This document shows, piece after piece, positions 10,980 through 23,000 of a stretch of DNA of 64,000 nucleotides. Source of the DNA: Paragordius varius (lineage: Eukaryota; Nematomorpha); contig OZ176052.1 of the NCBI GenBank assembly GCA_964247055.1, forward strand, positions 8,804,001-8,868,000, read 5' to 3'. A program made the translations under genes and the position numbers. Position 1 is the stretch's first letter, and every line of letters starts with the position of its first letter. The notes under the pieces are model-generated. The model was not told the origin of the DNA, made no database searches, and saw nothing but the letters and a program-made list of their open reading frames with translations.

Positions 10980-13095
10980 TTTTTAGGGGGTGGGGCAAAT
11001 TTGACTTAACTGAGATTCAAAGGGTTTTTACCATCTATAGCATTTATGCTCCCAAGATAGGGTTGATAAATTTTGAGAAAGATATATTTTATGATTTGTT
11101 TGACGGAAAATTAACTTTATTACCGAAAGACAGATTTATCATATAATGTGATGATTTCAATGGCCATGGGACAAAAATTTGAGCCTTGGCATGGCGGAAA
11201 AGGTTTGGGGTAATGAAGAAAGGGCTAGTTTATTGAGATTTGCTCAATCTTATGACATAGCTATAACAAGCACCCTGTTTAAAAAAGGGATAGTCATTTA
11301 ACACTTCGATTCAAATTGGGGTATCTAAATACCCCAGACTAAATTTAAATTATAATTTTTTAAAAACTACTGAACGAAACGGTCCCAATTTAAATTTATG
11401 CTTCTATTTGATAAATATTATATAAATATGCCAAATATCTTGATAAAATTTTGTTTTGAAAAAAAAGTTTCATCTCAAACTACTTCGACGCCATTTTAAT
11501 TTACAAAAATTTTGCAATCGTCTTCATTTACTTTTAAGGGTAAAACTAAAGATTATTTTTTATATAAATTACATCTAACATTGATAGAAATAGAAAAAGC
11601 GGTTTATTTTGTATTATTTTTTAATTTTACACGTTGACACATATCACGTTGACTAAATTTTTACCTTTCAGTTTCAGCTCAAAATAAGTAATATCAAGTA
11701 TTTTTGAAAGTATTTGATTTTAAACAGGCCTGAGGTATCCAACTACCCCAATTTGAATCGAAGTACTAAAATTAGTGTGTTGTATCCAAGTGTTAATAAC
11801 CTACGAAAAAGGAAATATGAAGTCACAAATCGATAATATCCTTGCACCGTGGAAATCTTTAAAGTATGTTTTGGATTGCAAAGTCATACCTAACCTGCAG
11901 ATTAGTACATAACAACTTAATTATATATAAATATAGATATCTAATAATTGGTAAAAAGCGTAAGCTTATGACGCCGAAAGTAATTAAATGGGATTCCTTA
12001 AACGAAAGATTTGTGGAAAAGGTAGGCATTGGACTCAGGTGGCTAAACAATTAGAGAGGCGGGAGTTAAGGACTGTGGATTGAAAGGGTGTAAGGTAAAA
12101 AAGTATAAAACGTTAAACTTGAAAGATATTTATTCGGTTTTTTGTGCTCCATATATACTATTTTTAAGTGAACATAATTTGCATGATAACAAAATTTCGA
12201 TAACTAATGGATATATAAGACAAAAATATAAAAATAAGACAATGCAAATCTCACCAAAACTATAGCGTATATACATAATATATGTTTAAAATTTGCATAT
12301 GTAACAAAGGGGTAGATCACGTATAGAGAGACATGGCTGAAGAAAGAATAATTTTGAGATAGCGAGTAAAAGTGTAGCTCCTAAAATGTGGAGGGACACC
12401 CACCAAGCAGAAGACAAGGAAAATTATAAATTAATAAGGAATTTTAAAGGCATGTGAGAATGGTCAAAAAAAGAAAACGGACCTTATAAATTTTTGTGGG
12501 AAAAAAATATAGAATTAGAAGAAGATCGGGTTTTGAAAGTTCAGGAGGAATGTAAATATTTATGAGCGATTTTAGCAGCTGATGGTTCTTTTAAGCATGA
12601 TATAATATTGAAAATTCGTAGTGGCAAATTATAAAAAGATCTCAAATGTATAGTGCGATAAAAATATTGATCTAAATGTCAGGGTAATATTTACAGTACT
12701 GTTGTACAGCCAACAATGTAGTACTCACAGAGATGGGCCTTAAAGAAATTAAAAGAGAGGCACTTTGAAGTTATTGAAATGAGAATGCTTAGATTGGAGT
12801 TGGTTGTAACAAGGAAAAGACAAGGTGATGAATGTATACATTCGAGGAAGTACGGAAATTAAGCCGATATCGCAAAAGATGATGTTAAATCGTCTTAAAT
12901 GGTTTGGAGCCGCAGAAAGAAAAAAATTATAATACATTGGTAAAAAGATTGATGATTATAGTGTGAACGGTAAGGGGGGAAGAGGGCGCCCTAAAACGCG
13001 ATGGATAGATATGGTAAAGATGGACATAGCAAAACTGAACCCAAAACGCTACGACGCCATCAGGGTCCTATGGCGAAATAGTTTAGGGATATGAC
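10980..13095 (+). pseudogene. Decayed LINE (endonuclease plus RT C-terminus)
   Basis: The first part (about 11010-11297) translates in pieces to LTEIQRVFTIYSIYAPKIGL, PKDRFII and DDFNGHVG, the apurinic-type endonuclease of RTE/CR1-like LINEs ('YAP', 'GDFNGHVG'). It resumes after an inserted MITE with ITYEKGNMKSQIDNILA and DCKVIPN, the conserved end of the endonuclease. The last part (12660-13090) gives TEIKPISQKMMLNRLKWFG and GRGRPKTRWIDMVKMDIAKL, the far C-terminus of the same polyprotein. The palm domain with the YADD catalytic motif is missing, so there is an internal deletion plus several stops and frame changes. This family also left fragments at 8983, 27100, 34580 and 57940. Confidence 0.8.
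11298..11796 (+). mobile_element. TTAA-ended MITE, family A, inserted in LINE
   Basis: Bounded by TTAA at both ends. It begins TTAACACTTCGATTCAAATT with the palindrome GGGGTATCTAAATACCCC and ends ...TGTATCCAAGTGTTAA. The LINE endonuclease frame stops exactly at the left TTAA and resumes at the right one, so the insertion came after the LINE. About 499 bp, non-coding. Confidence 0.88.
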
Positions 13096-14094
13096 CGCTG
13101 GAAATAGTGTTTATAAAGTAATTATTATGATTATTGACGCATTCTTATAAAAAATGTGTTGACATATTTAATTTTTAATCACCCTTAATTTTTTTCAATG
13201 ATTTTGGTTGAACTAGGAATCTATCCATGGGCAAATGCAAAAATTCGCTCAATTATTGTTTTTCACAAAAGAAATATTTAAAACTTAATAACTTTATTTG
13301 GTTTTATACGTTTTCCAAAAAATTGCTTCAGAGAAATATTTTTGCAAATATTTTTGCAAATTTTTTTCGCCAAAGCTAAATAAGCCGTTAACTCCCTAAT
13401 CGAATTGAAGTTTATAAACACGTGTGAAAATTTATAATTTCAACTTATAAGTAAAATTTAGCCTATTAAACCATTCGCTATATTTTATCGACATATGTGG
13501 CATTTTTATATCTCATATCGTATGAGTGTTTTTATGAAAATTAACAGATTAATAAAAAGAGAGACAATATAAAGATAAATAAATGGAGAATAGACATTTT
13601 ATATAAAACAGACACTTAGATGTCAAATTTTAAATGTTAAAATAATTTATTAAGATGGTAAAGCGACAATGATCCACATTAAAGTATTTATAATTAATAA
13701 CATGATTATATTTACATTATGCATTTTAATGGTTGCTTATTTCAAAGTTGGGGAATTCGCAACACAAAAGTGTATGAAAAAAACAACAAAATGTTGAATA
13801 AATAATTTTTTCCTTTCTAATATTACTTTGTTTTATTCAATATTTTGTTATTTTTTCCATTACAGTGTTGCAAATTGCCTATCTATAGTATGAAATACGA
13901 AACGATTAAAATTCATACTGTATATTTGGGTATATAATAAAAATAAAATATATAAATATAAAATAATTTCGCGTCAGTCATGATATATATATCAAAAATT
14001 GACAAATTCTAAGCGACATTTATAAATGATATTTTATGACTATTTTAGAATTAAATAATAAATGAGTTTAGTTGTAAACAATGTGAAAAAAGAA
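13096..14094. other. Intergenic AT-rich DNA with a hairpin element
   Basis: No gene recognised. At about 13750-13882 there is an imperfect inverted repeat with arms of about 55 bp ('GCAACAC...AACAAAATGTTGAATAAA' and its complement), the shape of a very small MITE. The rest presumably includes the 3' UTR of the V-ATPase gene. Confidence 0.45.
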
Positions 14095-17000
14095 TTATTC
14101 ATTAACATGGCCAATCATGGCGACAGAATCAATTATGTATTGAAATGAAAATGGTTCAAAGAGGTAGCCACTTCCTTCATAAAATTTGCTTTGGAATTCC
14201 ACCCTATATGAAGATAAATAAAAAGGTTAATAATATATAAGTGATAAAAATATTGGCCAAACATACAAAGAATTCGTACGCGCTTTAAAATAAAATGTAT
14301 TGATTTTATGAGGAGCCAAATTAATATTTAAATATATATATATATATGCGTGATTATAAAAATGCGTTTGAATTGAAGCATAAAAATTACATTGTTTAAT
14401 ATTATCGTATAATCATATAATAATATGGTAAGAAACGTTAAAAAAATTATTTGATGTAAATAAATTTACTAGTTGGTATATAAAAATCCAGTCAATTAAT
14501 TAATAAGTTTACCAATGGAGACGCAAAGCATGCAAAAAAGCTGAAAGCCCCTCCATAAACAATAAAATCGCGACGGTTAAAACGGCCCAAACAGCGAAAA
14601 CGCAAAAAAGGACCAAACCACCCACACTGCTTGTGAAAGTGAAACCAATGTGAAAAACCATTTGCCATAGTACTTCAGATAATTCTAAATAAAATAAACA
14701 TAAAAATAAATAATTGCAGACAAACGTGTATATTAACTAAGGAAAAAAAATAGATAGAAAAACTATCAAATATAATTACATGAGAAATGTTTAAAAATGT
14801 ATTCAACCTTAACTTATATTTATATGAATGATTAGAAATTAATCAACTTCTCAGTATAATTAAAAAATTTTATTACATTTATAAAATAAAAAATTTACGT
14901 GCATGAGCCAAACTCAATGCCCAAAGTCGAAGGTATGAAGCCGTGTGTGATAAGCATCCCAAACAAAACTCAATCGTATGGATGCATTGTTCAATGAATA
15001 TTTCTCCGAAATTAAATTTCTAAAGCAAAACAAAATAATTAAATATACGGATGGTAAATATAGAGTAAAAGTAAAATTATTTAGGTAAAACGTAAAATCT
15101 TAATAGCAAATATTTATTGTGAAAGAAAATCCTACTTCTTCGAACCTTGATTTTTCGTATGTATAATACTAGATACAAATCAAAATTAAATAACGAGTTA
15201 CCAATGCAATTCCCCATTTCGCAAAACCAAAAGGACAAGTTTATTATTAAAAATCATAAATATTTTTTTTATTTTTACGTCTAGTCTGTAAATTTTAAAA
15301 AAACCATGCTTTTTTAAAAGCTTTATTTTTCAACATACAAACCTTTGTGAAATATAGATTAGAATGTGTTTTTCAACCCAGATCAAGTTTTTATGATTTC
15401 AAAAATATGGCTATAAAACACAAAATGATTGTCTTAAATTTATATATTTTATCTGTATAATTTCAATTTCCATTAATAAAATTTTTGTACAAAAATAACC
15501 TCTTCCCCATCATCGCTAGATTCGGAGCCTATGGGTTTTGGAGTTGTACCATTAACAGTATCTCTGCTAGAGCTTATAGAACTTCGAGCAGGATTGTTAA
15601 CATTGTTTGGGCTCAACAATCCATGCTGTATGATGATGATGTGAATTGAAAATAAAAATCTTAAAGCTTTATATAACATGGATATGCTTACTTTATATAT
15701 TTTATAAGTTAATTTGAACGAGATTGATCATAAAATTCATATAATACTGTGATTTAATAATTTTTTCTAAAAATGACATAAACTAAAAACATTTTAAAAA
15801 ATATAGTGGTTTAAGTTATAATATAATATGTAGACCAATAATAATTTTTCAGTTATTTCGAAATCCATACATAAATAAAATATATTATGAACAACAAAAC
15901 GTGCATTATATTTCTTATCAAGCATAAAAGTTCCATGCTGTAACAACGTGCAAAAATTATATTACACCAAATCGAACGATATAGTTTCAAAAATTGTTTT
16001 CACCAACTTTTGATTAACTTTTCTATGAAAAAAAAAAAAACAAAATATATGGATATGACACACCTCATCTTTTTCATTAACAACCGATAATCTTCGATCA
16101 GGACTATTTGAGGGTCTAGGTTTAACACTGCTGGTTGTAGACGAAGTTACAAACTGCTTGGTTAGCCTACGAGCCCCATGGACATCAGGACTGGTTGAAT
16201 GGGAAACATCCACAACCGGATTCTCAGCGCCCATTAATTGAGTCATTCGCTGATAAGTAAGCGATAAGAATTGGAATTATATCGGAGGGGGGTTTTTGTA
16301 TGAAAGAAAAAGTAAAAAGTTTTATTTTTGTGGATTAAGGATGTGGATTAAGGACTGTTTTTGCTATTAATCAAATTATATCTTATACCAGCCACGATTG
16401 AAGTAAACTATGTTTCACAAGTTTTATAATTTATTTTTATCCCATAAATATAATAAAACAATTAAAATGCCTATATGACTGTTAAAGGAAGTATATATAA
16501 TAATATTTTTTACAAGTGTTAAAAAAACATTAAAAGCTACATATTTTTTAATTATGATATTGAGTAAAATGCATGAATTATAATGAATTAACACCTGAGC
16601 TTTTTTTAAAAGAATGAGGCTAAATTGTTGTTACATAACGATTTATATTTAATGTACTATATAGTAACTGCACAAAAAATCGAATCCTATTCACAAAAAT
16701 ATTCTCTTTTTCTGTTGACTACGAGTCGATTTTAGACTTTATTTAATTTATAAATATATTTTTTACAGTACTATTTTTGTCGTTTTTGGCAATATTTCAG
16801 GATCGGGTGCTTAAAAATGGGTTTAATTTATGGATTCCTTTTTAAAAAATGTAGTATATAAATATTATGAGTGATAAACTCAATTTTTGTAATTAAACAA
16901 ACTGAAATCATACTCATATAATGTAAAATACTATTGATTTTGAATTTTAAAATTAAGTAATTAAAATGAATAAACAAAAATTCAAAAATAAAAGGCCTAG

Positions 17001-20000
17001 AAATGGAGACACCTTTATAATTTATTATAAATTTTTAACATAACATTTGATATGAGTGATTACCAAAAAGAATAATGTTAGCCACATATATATTTAAAAT
17101 TTCGAAAAATGTGCACCAAATCCTGAATTATTGCAAAAACATATATAAAATTACTACCAAATAATTTATAATACCTTAGAGTTTGAAAATAATACCTATG
17201 AAATAATTTTTTTAGTATATTTTATCAAAAAAAACAATTGTCATCCATATATAATAAACTAATTAAAAAAATTTGAGACAATATGGCTGATACAAGATAT
17301 TATTTCGTTAACAGAAAAATGCAATCAAAATATTATAATAAAAATATATCCAATTTACAACTTTATTAGTAAGTTATTATTTATTTGTTAGCATTATGAT
17401 CGCGGCGTTAATTGGCTGATAGGAAAAATAAAGTAAGGTCATTAATGGGTTAGTGAAATATTGGACTTAGGGTTATGTGTCGATTAAGCCTGAATGGAAA
17501 TTATCATTAAAAGTAAGAATATAGAAGAGCTGGTTCAAAAAACACTCTGCACCATCAACCATTTTTCAAATCATCAAATCAATAAAAGGGAAAATAAAAT
17601 AGAAGAAAGATTGGTTTAACTTAGAATTTCCAAGCTATTCCGAAGAAACAAATCAAAACGGAATCAATTCTTAGTATGGAATTAATAATAATCTGCACTA
17701 AGCATTATTATGAATTGCTCCAAACAGTATATGTGCATTAAAATATAAATTAAACGGTAGAATATTATTACCTACAATTTTTAACTTTTACAAACATTTC
17801 CAAACTATAACAGAGAGAGCCAAAGTCTTTTTAACAGGAAACTTTAAATAAATTCTTCCATTTGAAAATTTGAGAGACTACAAAATCTTTATCGCATCAT
17901 GTAAAATGATCGATAACGACACAACGAAAGAAAAAATAACGGAGACAACTTTATTGAATATAATTATGGAATTTTATAGAAATAGATGAAATAGTAGAGA
18001 TAGAATACATGCAAAAAATAGGGTATAAGCAGTGTAGCATGCAAGTAAGCAAGCAAGGAGTTTTTATAATAATATAAATTTACACAACATACCTTGCCAA
18101 AATGTTTGTGCTTTCGACGCAAAATCAATGGTTTTGGTAAAAGCATCCAGGGTATACATAGCACAGCAATAAGTACCAGTGCCAATTGTAAAGGTTTCTA
18201 ATAATAATAAAAATGACAAAATGCAATTTCAATTAAAAGTCTAGTATAAAAAAGATTTATAGATTATTTATATTTTTTACACATGTTCTTTTTTGATATC
18301 CAGGATATGATATAGAAACCAATATTACCTTCTTTATAAATATTTTGGGAGCAAAAATGGTTTCAAAAATAGTTCGTTCATTATTGTAACGACGGTGCCA
18401 AAAAATATTATTTTCTTGAAATTAATTCTTTAAATTGTTCAATAAAAGGAAAGTGGAGTGTAATAAAATTTACTGTTTATGATTTTACTGTCATTCACAA
18501 TTGTATCAAACTAATTATTTAGAGAATGAAACCGATAAAAACCATATAAAATACAATAAAACAGTATTCAAAACTAGTATGTTTTTCAACAAAAAAATTA
18601 AAGCCGGTACCAAACGAAATTCCAATTTGAATCCTTAATTTTTAAAGCGCATTATTTTATGCATGGCTTTAATTTGGACAAGATTACGTTAAATATCGAG
18701 AAGACCTCACTAATTTCATTTCCGTTTAAAGGAAGAATTATATGGGTCATAAAAAGCATCATGAACTTTTGAAAAAAATATTATACTTAAATTTTTTAAA
18801 TTAAGTTTAATTAATATTAAATTAAATATATTATAATAAATAAAAAAATGGTAAAAAATAATTAATTTATTTTTTTTGGCTCAAACTTAAAATTAGGAAC
18901 TTATTCTTAAATCGGAAAAGTGAATGATAATCAGCATGAGCGAATAAATATATTATAGACGCGTTGTTTGTATAAAAAAGCTAATGAGGGGGCCACTATA
19001 GGTGAATAATAAAAATTAAGCATAAACTTGTCCAGCATATAAGTATGGACTACACTCCCCAGGTTTCGTTGGAGGAGGATAACTCACCAAAAACATATTA
19101 ATGAGATTTATTAGTAGGCTAGGAGCACACCGTGAATCCCACGGTCTAACTTTAATCCATTTAATGAAAATGACTATACACAAATACCCAAACAGGCAAA
19201 AGAGAAACAGGAACTGTGGAATAAATTCGAACCAAATGTTAAGGGGATGTTTGAAATATCTAGATAAGATAAGAGAAGATAAAAAAATATATACATTTTT
19301 TAAACAATTTTTTTTCGGTTTTTGGTAAGGTGGAAAGATTTAAAGCCCAATGATTTGAATATATATAAGTAATAACAAAGTAATTCAAGTCATATTCCTA
19401 TAATTCATCATATTATAAAAAGTGTAAAGTATCAACTCTTAAGATATTATCCCGATAACGTAAATACTAATAATAAAGCTCAAAAGAATTTTTTAACAAA
19501 ATCTAAATGCTAAATATGTATATATTACGTGTGATTCCACATAGATAAACATATCCCTAACATCATATGTATAACGCCCAAAATGATAGAAATTTTCATT
19601 TTATAGCTGTTGGAGAAGGTGATTTTATTGGATGAAAGAATCCAAACAGGATCAATGGCATAGGGGTAAGGTGATCCACGATATACGCGTGGAATGATAG
19701 CCGGATCCAATGTTATAGATGCGGTGTCCGTAACAGACGTCATATTCACTGGGACTAACTGGTATGGTTTTTTGTATAATTTTATAATAATGCGTTGTAT
19801 TTTCTTATAAAAATATTTTTAATAAAGTTTATATTAGTTTAATATCCTTGATCTTCGTACCAAACATTACATAATCAAAATTCTCTCTCCTTAAAAGAAT
19901 CAAAATTCAAATTATATAATATAATTAGGTTTTCTTACAATAAATCAAGTTTGATTTCAATTTTTTTTATATTTGAAAAGTATTTTACTTCTCCTGGATA

Positions 20001-23000
20001 GCTAGGAATGAATGTATCCGGCATATCACTGTACCAAGAAGTTCCAAACACATTAAAGGCCTTGGAAAAGATATCATTGTAAAGCAAGCCAGTATATATG
20101 GAAAATAGTCCCATAGCCAACATAATGTACCTCCCAGCAAAAAATAGACCAAATGTCTAAATATTCATTTAAAAATTTTCAAATTAAAAAAAAACTTTTT
20201 TTGTGAAAGAAAAAACGTTAATTTATTAGTAAAATAAAACGTTTCCGAATGCTTTCCTAACTCCTAACATTGTTAGTTTTTAGGAGTTTAGAATAGATTT
20301 TTTCTGTCACTTTACCATTTTACGCTCTTAATTACATTGTAATAATTGGACTATTTGTAATTTTTTAGAAAATGTAAAATCAAAAACGAGTAGACTAAAA
20401 ATAATGCAAACGGAATCGCAACAAATATATTTAAGAAAACAATATAAACGGAATCAATCGCAAAAAATTGGCACCCAAATTAGTATAAAACTGCTATTTT
20501 TTGAAAAAATTGTAAAACCGGAACCAACAAATAATGATTCGAAACCGTATCAGGTTTAAATCCATGAAAATCGTAAAAAAAGCTTAATATACAAATTATG
20601 CAGAAATAACTATAATGTTTAATTGTACCTCACTCCTCCCCAATGATGCAAGAGCTTTTTCCCTCCAACACATCCAACCGGCAAACAGAGTCATAAGTAA
20701 ACCATGTCCAGCATCCCCAAACATGACAGAAAAGAGAAATGGAAAGGATACAATCGTATATGGGGCTAAAATTTGACGTCAGATACAGAAAGAGCGATAA
20801 TTTTAAGATAAGAAAGCGTAAAAATAAGACAAATATTTATATGACAAAAAGATATCCATACTTTTTTAAATTTTTTCAAATTTTTTATATATTTTGATGA
20901 TTTTAATTCTTAAAATGGTATAATGTGCTATCAATTTACATCTCTATTGCATGATTTATCAAAAATTAAGGTTTAAAAATATGGTTGTCTTTTTTTACTG
21001 CTAAAGTGATATATTTTGTTTACTAAAAAATTTAGATACTATATCTACAAAAAATATAAAACCTGGATTAACTTCCCTATATTTAGCCGCACCGTAAGCA
21101 TCGACGATATTTTGAAAACCTGAGGTGTATTTGTTAACCTATATGTAAATGTATTTATAATCCAATTTCATGTATATAATCATGTCACATAAAAAACACA
21201 ATAAAAATAAATACTTTACTTTATTATAAGTGGGAGGTGAAACACTTGAAGGAATTTCCATTTTATTCATGATACAAGGAACAGTGCTACCAGAATTTTC
21301 CTAAATTACAAATTTACCATATTTATATTTCACAAAAAATAGTGATAAAAACTAAATTTTATAACTTAACCAATTTAAATAATAAAATAAAAGTTGTTGG
21401 AAACCTCTCCACGCTTAAGAGCCATACGGATTTTATCCAACTCTGGGACAGGACACCAGCCCTCAGCAATCAAACATTTGTTCGTGACATCAATGCTAAA
21501 CATATTAAGGCTGTGATAGATTGCCTTAATTTTTCGGACTTTAATGTACCAAATTTTAATGTTTTTCGCAGCAGCCACTAAAACGCGATGTCGATGCTCT
21601 TGTGTTTGGCTCAAAACCTATTTGAATGAATTAGTAAATATTGAATATTTTGCTTAAATCCGTTTCTATATTTTTATTTTTTTTAAGAAAAAAAAGGCTT
21701 GATGTTATCATTGATTACATGGGTTAGGAGCTTTATTGATTTTTATTGGAAACAAGTACTGAGCAGGAATATATATTAGAGTTTCTAACCAATATAACTA
21801 TTTTTCATTAAAAATAAAAATGCCATTAGAATTTTTAAAAAATTTGATTTATAGAATTTACGTACAATAATCAAACGCTATGAAAGTAATAAAATAAAAA
21901 GAAAAATAATCATATAAAATTATGGGCAACAATGAATATATTATATTTTATCAATAAAAAAAGTGTGATTTAAATTTTCAAAAATTTTAGATAATATTTA
22001 ACTCTTTTGAGTTATATATCAAATATTTTATTGAAAAAAAAATTAAAATCAAAAATATAAAGGCAAACAGTGCTTAAATCCTCCAATCTAGTCATGACAC
22101 CCATCTCCATTTCACGGCGTTCGGCGGCAGTTTCAGGACATGGATACAAAGTTGCGCGGAAACTATAGCATTAAATTTTCAGAAAAAATTCCAATTTTTG
22201 ATAATTGTAAAGAAATAGGGATGCCCTTATTAAATCTAAAATTATTCCTTTAACAAAATATAGTAATATCTGCACAAGAATGGTTTATAGCAAATTGTTT
22301 AATAAAAAACAGGCAAAAAAATAATCATAAATTTAGTTAACATATAAAGCGGTAAGCCATTAATGAATATATATTAATTGTATACAACTTACGCTTCACA
22401 AATCTTTTTTACGCGGTTTCGCAATTGATCTCCCTGGAAAAATATCATAAAAACGACTTTGTTAACTTTGTCACCCTGAGAATATAAATGTGGATATATA
22501 GCGATGTATAATATAGAATATAAATTAGTATTAATTATCCTTTTACGAACATAAATGTATAAAAATCGATCAAATTAAGCAAATTTTTATCTAAACATCT
22601 TAATTAGGGACCTATAAAATATAATTTTAATTAAACATAGCCAGACTAATTTTTTTAATACAATGATAGATAGTAAAATATATTGACCCATAGAATTCAA
22701 AATTTCCCAAAAAAAATTATACATAAACAAACATTACATAAATCATTAAAGAGAAAGACATGTAATTTTAAAGTATATTACTGTGATAGGATCTTCCAAT
22801 GGTATATCAATGTCTGAGCGACGGAGAAATACATTACCTCGACAAGCTCTCCACAACAATTTTTCAAAGGCAGGAAAACGTTCACGTAAAATAACTCCAG
22901 CTACAAAACTAAATTTTTTGAATAACAAATTTAGTAAATAAATAATTCTGTTCAAAGTAATATTGCGATGCAAAAATTTAGATTTTATAAAAAAATATCA

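Noticed and set aside
19101-19328. Plus-strand open frame of 75 codons
   Set aside because: It is antisense to the V-ATPase exon 19028-19259, which encodes the FCLFGYLC and INMFLVSYP membrane segments on the minus strand.
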